NCBI GenBank assembly: GCA_048499805.1
Contig: JASNZF010000003.1
Coordinates: 527,468-591,467, forward strand
Reading direction: 5' to 3'
Origin: JAWXBA01 sp048499805
GTDB lineage: Bacteria; Gemmatimonadota; Gemmatimonadetes; Gemmatimonadales; GWC2-71-9
Length of the DNA: 64,000 nt
Shown: positions 33,977 through 43,020 of the stretch, piece by piece
How the letters are laid out: the number at the start of each line of letters is the position of its first letter
How positions within the stretch are numbered: the stretch's first letter is position 1
Notes under the pieces: model-generated
Database searches by the model: none
Told to the model about the DNA's origin: nothing
The model's input: the letters and a program-made list of their open reading frames with translations, nothing else
Made by a program: the position numbers and the translations under genes

Positions 33977-36393
33977 GCGGCCTCTGGCGTGACGTGCGGC
34001 TGGGGCTCCGGGCCTTGCGCCGCGCCCCCGGGGTGACCTTGGCGATCCTGGCCTCGCTGGGGCTTGGGATTGGCGCCGTGGCCACCGCCTTTGCCTGGTA
34101 TGAGGGGTGGGTCCTCCGCCCGATCGCCCACGCCACGGAGCAGGACCGGCTGGTCTGGCTCAACACCCAGGCGCCTGGGGGCGGGACCTGGGCGGTGTCC
34201 TACCCGGTCAGTCACGACTGGCGCGAGCAGCTGCGGATGGTGGAGTCGATGACCGTCTTCAACTTCCAGCCGCTGGGACTGCGCGAGGACGGGGTCACCA
34301 CCCGGGTGTACGGCCTCCTCACTGGCGCCAACTACTTCGACGTGCTCGGCGTGCGGCCGATGCTGGGGCGCGGGTTCCGGCAGGAGGAGGAGGACGGGGC
34401 GGTCCACGTCGCCGTCCTCGGTCACCGGTTCTGGGAGACGCACTTCCGCTCCGACTCTGCCATCGTGGGCCGCGCGCTCAACCTTGGTGGCCACGACTTC
34501 ACCGTGATCGGGGTGGCCCCGCCCCGCTTCGGGGGCAGCTACCCCGGGCTCACCTTTGACGTCTACCTCCCCATCACGGCGGCCGCGCTCCTGAGTGACG
34601 GCGGTGCCCGCCAGCTCCAGCAGCGCGACAGCCAATGGCTGGAGGCGCTGGGGCGGCTGGCACCGGGCGTCACGATGGAGCAGGCCCGCGCCGAAGCGCG
34701 GGATGTGGGGCGCCGACTGGAGGAGACCTTTCCCGGCTCCACGATGACGCCGGTGCTGACCCCGATGCGCGAGTACGGTCCCGCGGGGGCGCTGGGACCG
34801 GTGCTGCTGGCGGAGATCGGCATCACCCTGCTGGTGCTGCTCATCGCCTGCGCCAACGTGGCCAACCTGCTCCTGGGCCGCGCCACCGCCCGCCAGCGCG
34901 AGATCGGGGTGCGGATGGCGGTGGGCGCGGCCCGCGGCAACATCGTCCGACAGCTGCTGGTCGAATCGGCACTCCTGGCGCTTGGCGGAGGCCTGCTCGG
35001 ATTGCTGGTGGCCTACGCCGGACGCAACCTGATGCTGGCGTTCGTGCCGCCGGCCCCATTCCCGATCGGTGGTGAGGTGGCGATCAGCCTGCGGGTGGTC
35101 GGCTTTACGGCACTGATTGCAGTGGCCACCGTGCTGGTCTTTGGCCTGCTGCCGGCGTGGCGCGCCTCCGGCACCGCACTGGCGCCGGCACTGCGGGAGG
35201 ATGCCACCGGCGGCGGCCGTGGCTCCCGCCTGCGCGGCGCCCTCGTGGCCGGTCAGGTGGCGCTTTCCCTGGTGGCACTGGTGTCGGCGGGACTGTTCCT
35301 GCGGGGACTCCAGCGGGCCGGCGAGGTCGATCCCGGCTACGCCGACCCGGATCGGCTCCTGCTGGTCACCACCGACCTGCGGATGTCGGGCACCCTCGAC
35401 TCCACGGCTGGCCGGGAAATGCTCGACCGTGCCCTGGCCCGGTTGCGCTCGACGCCCGGCGTGACAGCGATCGCGGCCTCCCACTTCGTTCCCCTCGGCT
35501 TCGGCGGCAACAGCTCGAGCGGCATCCGGGTCGAGGGGTACGAGCCGGCGGAAGACGAGAACATGTCGGTGCAGTACAGCGTCGTCACCCCCGGCTACTT
35601 CGAGACGGTCGGGATGCCGATCGTGGCCGGCCGCGCCTTGAACGAGACCGATCGGACCGATGGACCGCCGGTGGCGGTGGTGAACGAGACGTTCGTGCGA
35701 CGGTACCTGGCGGGCCAGAACCCAGTCGGGAGGCGCTACCGGCAGGGTGGCCAGGAAATCGAGATCGTGGGCGTGGCGCGGGATGCCAAGTACCAGGACC
35801 TGGACGAGGCGCCGATTCCCTTCCTGTACCGTCCCCTCAGCCAGCGGTACCGCACCGATCTGCACCTCCACATCCGCACGGCGGGAGCCCCCGCGGGGTC
35901 GGTGGAGGAACTGCGCCGGGCGATGTTCGCCGTGGCGCCGGACCTGCCGTTCCTTGACCCGCGCACCATGACCGACCAGATGGTCCCTGCGACGATCGTC
36001 CAGCGCATCGGGGCGGCGGTGCTGGGGCTCTTCGGGGGACTGGCGCTCCTGCTCTCTGCGATCGGCATCTACGGCGTGGTGGCATACTCGGTGGCCCAGC
36101 GCACCCGCGAGCTGGGGGTGCGGATGGCGCTCGGCGCGACGGGTCCCAAGGTGATCCGGCTGGTGCTCGGACAGGGGCTCCGGCTCACCCTGGTGGGGGT
36201 GGTCATTGGCGCCCTCCTGGCTCTCGGCGTCGGCCGGCTGCTGGCCAGCCAGCTCTTCGGCCTCAACCCGGCCGACCCCCTGACCTTCGGGGTCCTGATC
36301 GTGGTGCTGGGTGCGGTCGCCGCTGCCGCCAGCATCCTGCCGGCCCGCCGGGCGGCACGCGTGGATCCGGTGGTGGCGTTGAAGGGGGAGTAG
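33973..36393 (+). CDS. ABC permease, ADOP-type (duplicated MacB/FtsX)
   Basis: 806 residues, the usual size of acidobacterial-type duplicated permeases. One N-terminal helix (about 20-42) is followed by a MacB-like periplasmic domain and three FtsX helices (about 275-400). The same unit then repeats: a helix near 425-445, a second periplasmic domain, and three helices from about 680 to the end (ELGVRMALGA, LPARRAARVDPVVAL). A conserved ARQREIGVRMAVGAARG follows the first half. It should act as a mechanotransmitting export permease with the preceding ATPase. The TTG start is coupled to the upstream stop. The cargo is unknown. Confidence 0.88.
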
Positions 36394-36397
36394 GGCC

Positions 36398-38827
36398 ATG
36401 CGCTTGCACCTCCGAACGGCGTGGCGCAGCCTCGGCCGCAATCCGGTGTTCACCGCCGTGGCCATCGCGGTCCTGGGGCTCGGCATCGGGGCCAACAGCG
36501 CCATCTTTACCCTCGTCAATGCCGTGTTGTTTCGACCGTCGCAGGTGCAGGAGCCGGGCGAGCTGGTCGACATCTACAGCAGCGAGGACGACAGCGAGTT
36601 CTCGACCTCCTCCTATCCGGACTATCTCGACCTGCGGGACCGCAGCACCCAGTTTGCGGGCGTGCTGCACTACCGCCTGAACACGCTCCTGCTGACGGGA
36701 GATGGCGGAAGTCAGCAACTCTGGACCGAGATCGTCAGCGGCAACTACTTCCACGTGCTGGGTGTCCCCCCGGCCGTCGGCCGGCTCTTCGAGGCCGACC
36801 GGGACGACATCCGGGGCGCGCCGCTCGCGGTGGTCCTGAGTCACCGGTTCTGGCAGCGACAGTTCGGGGGCGATCCAGGGGCCGTGGGCCGCACACTCCG
36901 GCTCAATGGCCAGGCGTTCGCGATCGTCGGCGTGGCGGCTCCGGAGTTCACGGGCATGGTGCGGGGGATCGTCCCCGCGATCTGGGTCACGGTCTCGTCG
37001 ACGGAACGGACCAACGGCCACGCGGGCGTCATCCTCGATCGGGGCAATCGCGGGGGGTGGAACAAGGCGCGCCTGCGGCCGGGCGCCACCCTGGCCAGGG
37101 CCGCGACGGAGTTGACCACGATCAGCCGGGACCTCGCGGCGGCCTGGCCCACGACCAACGCGGGCCTCAGGTTCACCCTGGTGCCCAGCAGCACCGTCCT
37201 CGTCCATCCATCCGTCGACGGGATGCTGACCGCCGGAGGGGTGGTGCTGCTGGTCGTTCCCGGCCTCGTGCTGCTGATCGCGTGCACCAACCTGGTCACC
37301 CTCGTCCTGGCGCGCGCCGAAGGGCGTCGCCGCGAGGTGGCGGTTCGCCTGGCGCTGGGAGCCACCCGGGGTCAGCTGGTTCGCCAACTGCTGACGGAGC
37401 AGATGGTGCTGGCGGTGATGGGGGGGGCCGTGGGGCTGGCGCTCTCCGCCTGGCTGGTGCAACTCCTGATGGCCTTTCGCCCACCCCTGCCGATACCCCT
37501 CAGCCTGGACCTGTCACTGGATGCGCGGGTGGTCGGATTCACCTTTCTCCTCACCGCCCTGGCCGGGCTCGGCATCGGTCTGGCACCGGCGTTGCGGGGT
37601 TCCCGGGTCGACCTGGTGGCGGATCTCCGGGATGGAGTGGCTGGCGGCCTTCGGGGGAATCGCGTGCGACGCCTCCTGGTGGCGGGACAGTTGGCCCTGT
37701 CCATGCTGCTGCTCGTGGCCGCCGGCCTGCTGGTGCGCGGGATCGGATCCGCCGCGACCATCGACCGGGGATTCGATGGGGCACACACGGCCGTGGTCGG
37801 ATTCGACCTGGGCCAGTCCGGTGTGGATGCAGCCCGGGGCGATGCCTTCTACCGCCGGTTGGAGGAACGCACCCGTCAGCTCCCGGGGGTGGAGGCCGTG
37901 GCCTGGACCCACGAGCTGCCCCTGAGCCTCAACTACCAGAGCGCCGAGATCGTCGCCGAAGGACAGCGCCGCAGCGCCACGGCGGAAGGGTGGCCGATGG
38001 CGGTGACCTGGGTGTCGCCCGAGTATTTCGACGCGATCGGGACGCCGCTCCGACGGGGACGGGTGTTTGCCGAGTCCGATCGCCCGGCCTCCCCGAGGGT
38101 GGCCATTGTCAGTGAGACCGCAGCGGCCCGCCTCTGGCCGGGGAGCGACCCCCTCGGTCGACGGATCCTCCGGCAGGGCTCCCCCGAGGTCTTCGAGGTC
38201 ATCGGAGTGGCGGCCGATTCGAAGGTGATGACGCTGGGTGAGGAACCGAGGCCCAAGGTCTACTTCGCGACGACCCAGACCTACCGGAGTGATCTCTACC
38301 TCCTGGCCAGGGTGGCGGGCGACCCCACGATGCTCCTGCCCCGGCTGCGGGACCTTGTCGACAGCATCGACCCCGCCATTTCGTTCAACGACCTGACGAC
38401 GGTGAGCGCCCAGGTGACCATCGCGCTCTTCCCCGTCCGGTTCACGGCCGGCCTCCTGAGTGTGCTGGGTGTGGCCGGGATGCTCATCGCGATGATCGGG
38501 CTCTACGGGGTGATCGCCGAGGGAGTGGCGCGACGGAGCCGGGAGCTGGGGATCCGCATGGCGCTGGGGGCGGAAGGTTCCCGAGTCGCGGGGATGGTTC
38601 TGCGCGAGGCGCTGGTCCTGGCGGGCCTCGGCGCAGCCGCAGGGCTGGTCCTGGCCCTGCTGGCGACTCGGATCCTGACGGCCTGGCTTTACGGAATCAG
38701 CGCCACCGACCCGGTTACCTTTCTCATCGTGCCGGCCGGCTTTGCCGTCGTTGCCAGCCTGGCCGCCTGGTTGCCAGCTCGCCGGGCGACGCGCGTCGAC
38801 CCCGTGGTGGCCCTGCGGGCAGAATAG
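36398..38827 (+). CDS. ABC permease, ADOP-type, second copy
   Basis: 809 residues with the same duplicated MacB/FtsX layout as the gene 4 bases upstream: N-terminal helix NPVFTAVAIAVLGLGIGANSAIF, periplasmic domain, FtsX helices with EGRRREVAVRLALGATRG, second periplasmic domain, and last helices ending LPARRATRVDPVVALRAE. The two permeases are clearly related but diverged, so they may form a heterodimer or two separate transporters. GGAG precedes ATG 36398. ADOP permeases often occur as orphans; here they sit between two ATPases and beside an adaptor. Confidence 0.88.
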   Translation: MRLHLRTAWRSLGRNPVFTAVAIAVLGLGIGANSAIFTLVNAVLFRPSQVQEPGELVDIYSSEDDSEFSTSSYPDYLDLRDRSTQFAGVLHYRLNTLLLTGDGGSQQLWTEIVSGNYFHVLGVPPAVGRLFEADRDDIRGAPLAVVLSHRFWQRQFGGDPGAVGRTLRLNGQAFAIVGVAAPEFTGMVRGIVPAIWVTVSSTERTNGHAGVILDRGNRGGWNKARLRPGATLARAATELTTISRDLAAAWPTTNAGLRFTLVPSSTVLVHPSVDGMLTAGGVVLLVVPGLVLLIACTNLVTLVLARAEGRRREVAVRLALGATRGQLVRQLLTEQMVLAVMGGAVGLALSAWLVQLLMAFRPPLPIPLSLDLSLDARVVGFTFLLTALAGLGIGLAPALRGSRVDLVADLRDGVAGGLRGNRVRRLLVAGQLALSMLLLVAAGLLVRGIGSAATIDRGFDGAHTAVVGFDLGQSGVDAARGDAFYRRLEERTRQLPGVEAVAWTHELPLSLNYQSAEIVAEGQRRSATAEGWPMAVTWVSPEYFDAIGTPLRRGRVFAESDRPASPRVAIVSETAAARLWPGSDPLGRRILRQGSPEVFEVIGVAADSKVMTLGEEPRPKVYFATTQTYRSDLYLLARVAGDPTMLLPRLRDLVDSIDPAISFNDLTTVSAQVTIALFPVRFTAGLLSVLGVAGMLIAMIGLYGVIAEGVARRSRELGIRMALGAEGSRVAGMVLREALVLAGLGAAAGLVLALLATRILTAWLYGISATDPVTFLIVPAGFAVVASLAAWLPARRATRVDPVVALRAE

Positions 38828-38852
38828 GATGGATCTGGACATGCACCCATCC

Positions 38853-38906
38853 GGTCCAGGTCCCAGCCCCCAGCCCCCAGTCCCCAGTCCCCAGTCCCCA
38901 GGCCCC
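38853..38906. repeat. CCCCAGT heptamer array before the second ATPase
   Basis: Six to seven CCCCAGT/CCCCAGC units fill the gap between the second permease and the ATG at 38908, so no ribosome-binding site is visible for the ATPase. Confidence 0.65.
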
Positions 38907-38907
38907 C

Positions 38908-39585
38908 ATGATCTCCCTCCGCAACATCGAGAAGTCCTTCCCGACCGGCCCCACCCGCACCTGGGTGCTGCGGCGCATCGACCTCGACATCGCTGCCGGG
39001 GAGTTCGTGACGATCATGGGGCCATCCGGGGCGGGGAAGTCCACCCTGCTCGCGATCCTCGGGATGCTCGACGCCGGCTGGGATGGGGAGTATCACTTCC
39101 TGGACCACCCGGTCCACGCCATGAAGCCCCGCGATCGCGCCGACCTGGGCCGGGCCCACATCGGGTTCGTGTTCCAGCAGTACCACCTGATCGACAGCCT
39201 CACCGTCTACGAGAACATCGAGACCCCGCTCACCTACCGGGATTTCTCGCGCTCCGACCGGCAGTCGATGGTGGCGGACATCCTCGACCGCTTCCGGATC
39301 GTCGGCAAGAAGGACCTCTTTCCCAACCAGCTCTCGGGGGGGCAGCAGCAGCTGGTCGGCGTCGCCCGGGCGGTGGTCGCCAAGCCGCAGGTGCTCCTGG
39401 CCGACGAGCCCACCGGCAACCTCCACTCGGCCCAGGCACGCGAGATCATGGAGCTCTTCCGCCAGCTCAACCAGGCGGGGACCACGATCATCCAGGTGAC
39501 CCACAGCGAGGAGAACGCGGCGTACGGGGGGAGGGTGGTGCGGTTGAAGGATGGGTGGATGGAGACTGCGGGGAATGGGGAATAG
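38908..39585 (+). CDS. ABC transporter ATP-binding protein, second copy
   Basis: 225 residues. Walker A (GPSGAGKSTLLAIL), Q-loop (IGFVFQQYHLI), Walker B (VLLADEPTGNLHS) and switch His (QVTHSEENA) are present. Two positions differ from the norm: the signature reads LSGGQQQLVGVARAV, with Leu where Arg is usual, and the D-loop Asp after GNL is His. It may be an energised partner of the second permease or a less active subunit that pairs with the first ATPase. The end (GNGE then TAG) is made by a GGGGAAT heptamer. Confidence 0.88.
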   Translation: MISLRNIEKSFPTGPTRTWVLRRIDLDIAAGEFVTIMGPSGAGKSTLLAILGMLDAGWDGEYHFLDHPVHAMKPRDRADLGRAHIGFVFQQYHLIDSLTVYENIETPLTYRDFSRSDRQSMVADILDRFRIVGKKDLFPNQLSGGQQQLVGVARAVVAKPQVLLADEPTGNLHSAQAREIMELFRQLNQAGTTIIQVTHSEENAAYGGRVVRLKDGWMETAGNGE

Positions 39586-39620
39586 GGACTGGGGGCTAGG
39601 TGCTAGGGGCTAGGGAAGAA
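39570..39620. repeat. GGGGAAT/GGGGCTA heptamer array (left of the four-helix-bundle gene)
   Basis: Units GGGGAAT, AGGGACT, GGGGGCT, AGGTGCT and AGGGGCT start in the final codons of the second ATPase. Its inverted counterpart lies at 40088-40124. Confidence 0.65.
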
Positions 39621-39715
39621 TGAAGGGGTGAGGGTGGCGGGACGCAACACGCCCGGGTTTGCGTCCTGGTTGATCCACATGGGCGATCCTTCGCGCTTTG
39701 GGGCGAGGGGGCCAA

Positions 39716-40102
39716 ATGCCTGCCATCCAGAGTTACCGGGATCTTCGGGCATGGCAGCGCGCGATGGAACTGGTACTGGAGGTCTACCGGGTGGTGGGGC
39801 AATTGCCGCGTGAGGAGCGCTTTGATCTTGGCTCCCAGCTTCGCCGATGCTCTGTCTCGATTCCGAGCAACCTTGCCGAGGGACACGCCCGCGATAGCCG
39901 AGCAGAGTTCCTACGTTTCGTGCGGATCTCCCTGGGATCGCTGGCCGAACTGGAAACCCAGCTGGAGTTGGTTCGCAGAATAGAACTCGCTCCAGAGGAA
40001 ATTACCGCTCGTGCCGCCCGGCTCGCGTCGGAGGTGGGCAGAATGCTCACCGCGCTCAGGCGCAGGCTTGCAGGGCCGCGCATGCGGCTCCCCAGCCCCT
40101 AG
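39716..40102 (+). CDS. Four-helix-bundle protein (23S rRNA IVS/S23 family)
   Basis: 128 residues, all helical. It has the family's opening (IQSYRDLRAWQRAMELVLEVYRVV), the central RCSVSIPSNLAEGHARDSRAEFLRFVRISLGSLAELETQL block and a basic tail. These proteins were first found in 23S rRNA intervening sequences and are scattered singly through many genomes; their role is unknown. GAGGGG lies about six bases before ATG 39716. The gene interrupts the efflux/two-component locus and is flanked by inverted GGGGCTA/CCCCTAG arrays; its last residues (SP then TAG) are repeat-encoded. This suggests insertion as a cassette. Confidence 0.85.
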   Translation: MPAIQSYRDLRAWQRAMELVLEVYRVVGQLPREERFDLGSQLRRCSVSIPSNLAEGHARDSRAEFLRFVRISLGSLAELETQLELVRRIELAPEEITARAARLASEVGRMLTALRRRLAGPRMRLPSP

Positions 40103-40130
40103 CCCCTAGCCCCTAGCCCCTGTAACCTCC
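40088..40130. repeat. CCCCTAG heptamer array (right of the four-helix-bundle gene)
   Basis: Four CCCCTAG units plus variants, inverted relative to the array at 39570. It contains the TAG stop of the four-helix-bundle gene and ends seven bases before the response-regulator start. Confidence 0.7.
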
Positions 40131-40136
40131 TAGCCC

Positions 40137-41492
40137 ATGCAACCACCACCCACCATCCTCATCGCCGACGACCAACCCGACGTCCTCGAGGCGCTCCGGC
40201 TGCTGCTCAAGGCGGAGGGGTTCCAGACCATCACGGCCAATGTCCCCGAGGGGGTGGTCGCGATCCTGGAGCGGCAGGAGTGTGATGCGGCGCTGATCGA
40301 CCTCAACTACACCCGCGACACGACCAGTGGCCGGGAGGGGATGGACCTGCTGTCCCGGGTCCGGGCGGTCGATCCGGTGCTGCCGGTGATCGTGATGACC
40401 GCCTGGGGCAGCGTCGACCGGGCGGTGGAGGCGATGCGGCTCGGCGCCAAGGACTTCGTCGAGAAGCCGTGGGACAACGCCCGGCTGCTCACGACGCTCC
40501 GCACCCAGGTGGAACTGGCCCGGGCGCTCCGGTCGGCCCAGCGCCTGCAGCAGGAGAACCGCCTGCTGCGCCGGGACGGCCTCCCCGACCTGATCGCCGA
40601 GTCGGCGGCGATGCGGCCGGTCCTGCAGCTCATGGAACGGGTGGCGCCCTCCGACGCGAGCATCCTCATCACCGGGGAGCATGGCACCGGCAAGGAGGTG
40701 GCGGCCCGGTGGATCCACGCCGCCTCGGAGCGGGCCGACAAGTCCCTGGTGATCCTCAATGTCGGCGGGATCTCCGAGGGGGTCTTCGAGAGCGAGCTCT
40801 TCGGCCACGTGAAGGGCGCCTTCACCGACGCCAAGGTGGAGCGGGCGGGACGGTTCGAGCTGGCCGACGGTGGCACCCTCTTCCTCGACGAGATCGCCAA
40901 CATCACCCTGCAGCAGCAGGCCCGCCTGCTGCGGGCCCTGCAGACCGGCGAGATCGAGCGGGTGGGCAGCTCGCAGACGCGTCGCGTGGATGTCCGGTTC
41001 ATCGCCGCCACCAACGCCGACCTCCGCACCGAGGTGGCGGAGGGACGCTTCCGCGAGGATCTCCTCTTTCGCCTCAACACGATCGAGGTGCGGCTCCCGC
41101 CGCTGCGCGAGCGGGCCGATGACATCCTGCTGCTGGCGCAGTATTTCCTGATCAAGACCTGCGCCCAGTACCGCAAGACCATCGCGGGGTTCAGCCCGGC
41201 CGCCGTCGCGCTGCTCAAGCGCTACGAGTGGCCCGGCAACGTGCGCGAGCTGGCCCACGCCGTCGAGCGGGCGGTGCTCCTGGCCGGGGGGACCCAGATC
41301 GAGGCGGAGGACCTCGCGCTCGGCGCCGGGGGCGGTACCCCGCCAGCCGAGCCGCGGACCCTCGACGACCTGGAGCGGGAAACGGTCCGACGCGCCCTCG
41401 CGCGGTGCGACGGCAATGTCAGCCTGGCCGCCAAGGAACTCGGCCTGAGCCGAAGCGCCCTGTACCGGCGGATCGAGAAGTTCGGGCTCTAG
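40137..41492 (+). CDS. Sigma-54-dependent response regulator (NtrC family)
   Basis: 451 residues. A receiver domain (about 1-125, phosphoacceptor Asp55 in ALIDLNYTRD, switch Thr/Lys in VMTAWGS and FVEKPW) is followed by an AAA+ sigma-54 activator domain (about 145-375): Walker A GEHGTGKE, GGTLFLDEIANI and R-finger region RRVDVRFIAATN. A Fis-type helix-turn-helix ends it (LAAKELGLSRSALYRRIEKFGL). The sigma-54 contact loop reads GAFTDA instead of the common GAFTGA. With the histidine kinase downstream it forms a two-component system, probably controlling the adjacent efflux genes (inference). Confidence 0.92.
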   Translation: MQPPPTILIADDQPDVLEALRLLLKAEGFQTITANVPEGVVAILERQECDAALIDLNYTRDTTSGREGMDLLSRVRAVDPVLPVIVMTAWGSVDRAVEAMRLGAKDFVEKPWDNARLLTTLRTQVELARALRSAQRLQQENRLLRRDGLPDLIAESAAMRPVLQLMERVAPSDASILITGEHGTGKEVAARWIHAASERADKSLVILNVGGISEGVFESELFGHVKGAFTDAKVERAGRFELADGGTLFLDEIANITLQQQARLLRALQTGEIERVGSSQTRRVDVRFIAATNADLRTEVAEGRFREDLLFRLNTIEVRLPPLRERADDILLLAQYFLIKTCAQYRKTIAGFSPAAVALLKRYEWPGNVRELAHAVERAVLLAGGTQIEAEDLALGAGGGTPPAEPRTLDDLERETVRRALARCDGNVSLAAKELGLSRSALYRRIEKFGL

Positions 41493-41493
41493 C

Positions 41494-41651
41494 AGCGAGA
41501 AGGGAGAAGCGAGAAGGGAGAAGCGAGAAGGGAGAAGCGAGAAGTGTGGCCGCGCGCGTTCATGCGGTGGGGCCCGGAGCGCCCACCCTTCCTGCAGGTT
41601 CCTCGCTCTTGCCTCTCCCCTCTCCCTTCTCCCTTTTCGCTTCTCGCTTCA
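41494..41651. repeat. Inverted GAGAAGN heptamer arms between regulator and kinase
   Basis: Seven GAGAAGG/GAGAAGC heptamers (41494-41544) and a matching CTTCTCC/CTTCTCG array (about 41612-41651) flank about 65 bases. The arms are long enough to fold into a strong hairpin between the two cotranscribed genes. Confidence 0.75.
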
Positions 41652-41661
41652 TACTTCCAGC

Positions 41662-43020
41662 ATGCCTCATCGCCGCCTGCCCCACGATCGCCGGATCCAG
41701 CTGCTGGCCCTGCTGGGTGGGTTGCCCGCGATGGGGGCGTGTGCCGTCCTGCTCTGGCTCGCACCGGTCTCAGGGTTGGTGCGCTGGACGGTGCTGGGGG
41801 GGCTCGGCATCGGGTGGCTCTGGGTCGCCAGCCTGGTCCGGCGTCAGGTGGTCCGCCCCCTGCAGGTGGTGGCCAACCTGCTGGCTGGCCTCCGCGAGGG
41901 ACACTTCACCGTCCGGGCGCGTGGCGAGGAGGCGGGTGGGGACCTCGCGGTGGTCCTGCGCGAGGTCAACGCCCTTGGCGACACCCTGGAATCCCAGCGC
42001 CTGGGTGCCGTGGAGGCCGACGCGCTGCTCCGGCGGGTGATGGACGAGATCGACGTGGCGGTGCTGGCGTTCGACGCCGGCGGGGTGCTCCGCCTGGTCA
42101 ACCGCACCGGCGAGCGGCTGCTGGGACACCCCGCCGAGGCGGTCATCGGGCGGAACGCCGAGGCGCTCGGCCTGGCGGAATCACTCCAGGGACCCGCGTC
42201 CCGGACCCTGGAACGGATCTTTCCCGGGTCCAGCGCCGGGCGCTGGGAGCTGCGGCGCAGCAGCTTCCGGATGGAGGGGCGTCCCCACGACCTGCTGGTG
42301 CTGGCGGACCTCAGCCGAGCCCTGCGGGAGGAGGAACGCCAGGTCTGGCAGCGGCTGGTGCGGGTGCTCAGTCACGAGATCAACAACTCCCTGGCGCCGA
42401 TCAAGTCCCTGGTCGGCACCATGACCCACCTGCTCGACCGGGAGCCGCGTCCGGCCGATTGGGAGGCCGACCTGCGCTCGGGCCTCGCGGTCATCGACGC
42501 GCGGTCCGAGGCCCTCAACCGCTTCATGGGGTCGTACGCACGGCTGGCACGGCTGCCCGCGCCCGCCCTGGGCGAGGTGGAGGTCGCGTCCTGGGTGGAT
42601 CGCGTCGCGGGCCTCGCGTTCCACGGCACGGTGTGGGTGCTCGGTGGGCCGCCCACGGTGATCCGCGCCGATGCCGATCAGCTCGAGCAGCTGCTGATCA
42701 ACCTCGTCAAGAACGGGATGGAGGCGATGGGGACGGGCGGGGGGATGGTGACCATCGCCTGGGCGGTGCACGAGCAGACCCTCGACCTCTGGGTCCGCGA
42801 CGAGGGGCCGGGGCTGGGCTCGACGGGCAACCTGTTCGTGCCGTTCTTCACCACCAAGGCCGGCGGTTCCGGCATCGGGCTGGTGTTCAGCCGCCAGGTG
42901 GCGGAGGGACACGGGGGGACCCTGACCCTGTCCAACCGCACCGATCGGGTGGGCTGCGAGGCGCGGCTGACGCTTCCCGGCGTCGTGCTTCGGGTCCAGG
43001 GCGATGAGGGCCCTGCCTAG
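41662..43020 (+). CDS. Sensor histidine kinase (NtrY-like)
   Basis: 452 residues. Two closely spaced N-terminal transmembrane helices (about 13-55) leave almost no periplasmic loop. A HAMP-like linker (RRQVVRPLQVVANLLAGLREG), a PAS domain (about 125-225, MDEIDVAVLAFDAGGVLRLVN), a HisKA domain with phospho-accepting His238 in VLSHEINNSLAPI, and a HATPase domain (QLLINLVKNGMEAM, VRDEGPGL, GGSGIGLVFSRQV) follow. The SHEINN type of H-box is typical of NtrB/NtrY kinases that pair with sigma-54 regulators, matching the upstream gene. Its TAG stop overlaps the convergent DUF5916 stop within one CTAG. Confidence 0.9.
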   Translation: MPHRRLPHDRRIQLLALLGGLPAMGACAVLLWLAPVSGLVRWTVLGGLGIGWLWVASLVRRQVVRPLQVVANLLAGLREGHFTVRARGEEAGGDLAVVLREVNALGDTLESQRLGAVEADALLRRVMDEIDVAVLAFDAGGVLRLVNRTGERLLGHPAEAVIGRNAEALGLAESLQGPASRTLERIFPGSSAGRWELRRSSFRMEGRPHDLLVLADLSRALREEERQVWQRLVRVLSHEINNSLAPIKSLVGTMTHLLDREPRPADWEADLRSGLAVIDARSEALNRFMGSYARLARLPAPALGEVEVASWVDRVAGLAFHGTVWVLGGPPTVIRADADQLEQLLINLVKNGMEAMGTGGGMVTIAWAVHEQTLDLWVRDEGPGLGSTGNLFVPFFTTKAGGSGIGLVFSRQVAEGHGGTLTLSNRTDRVGCEARLTLPGVVLRVQGDEGPA

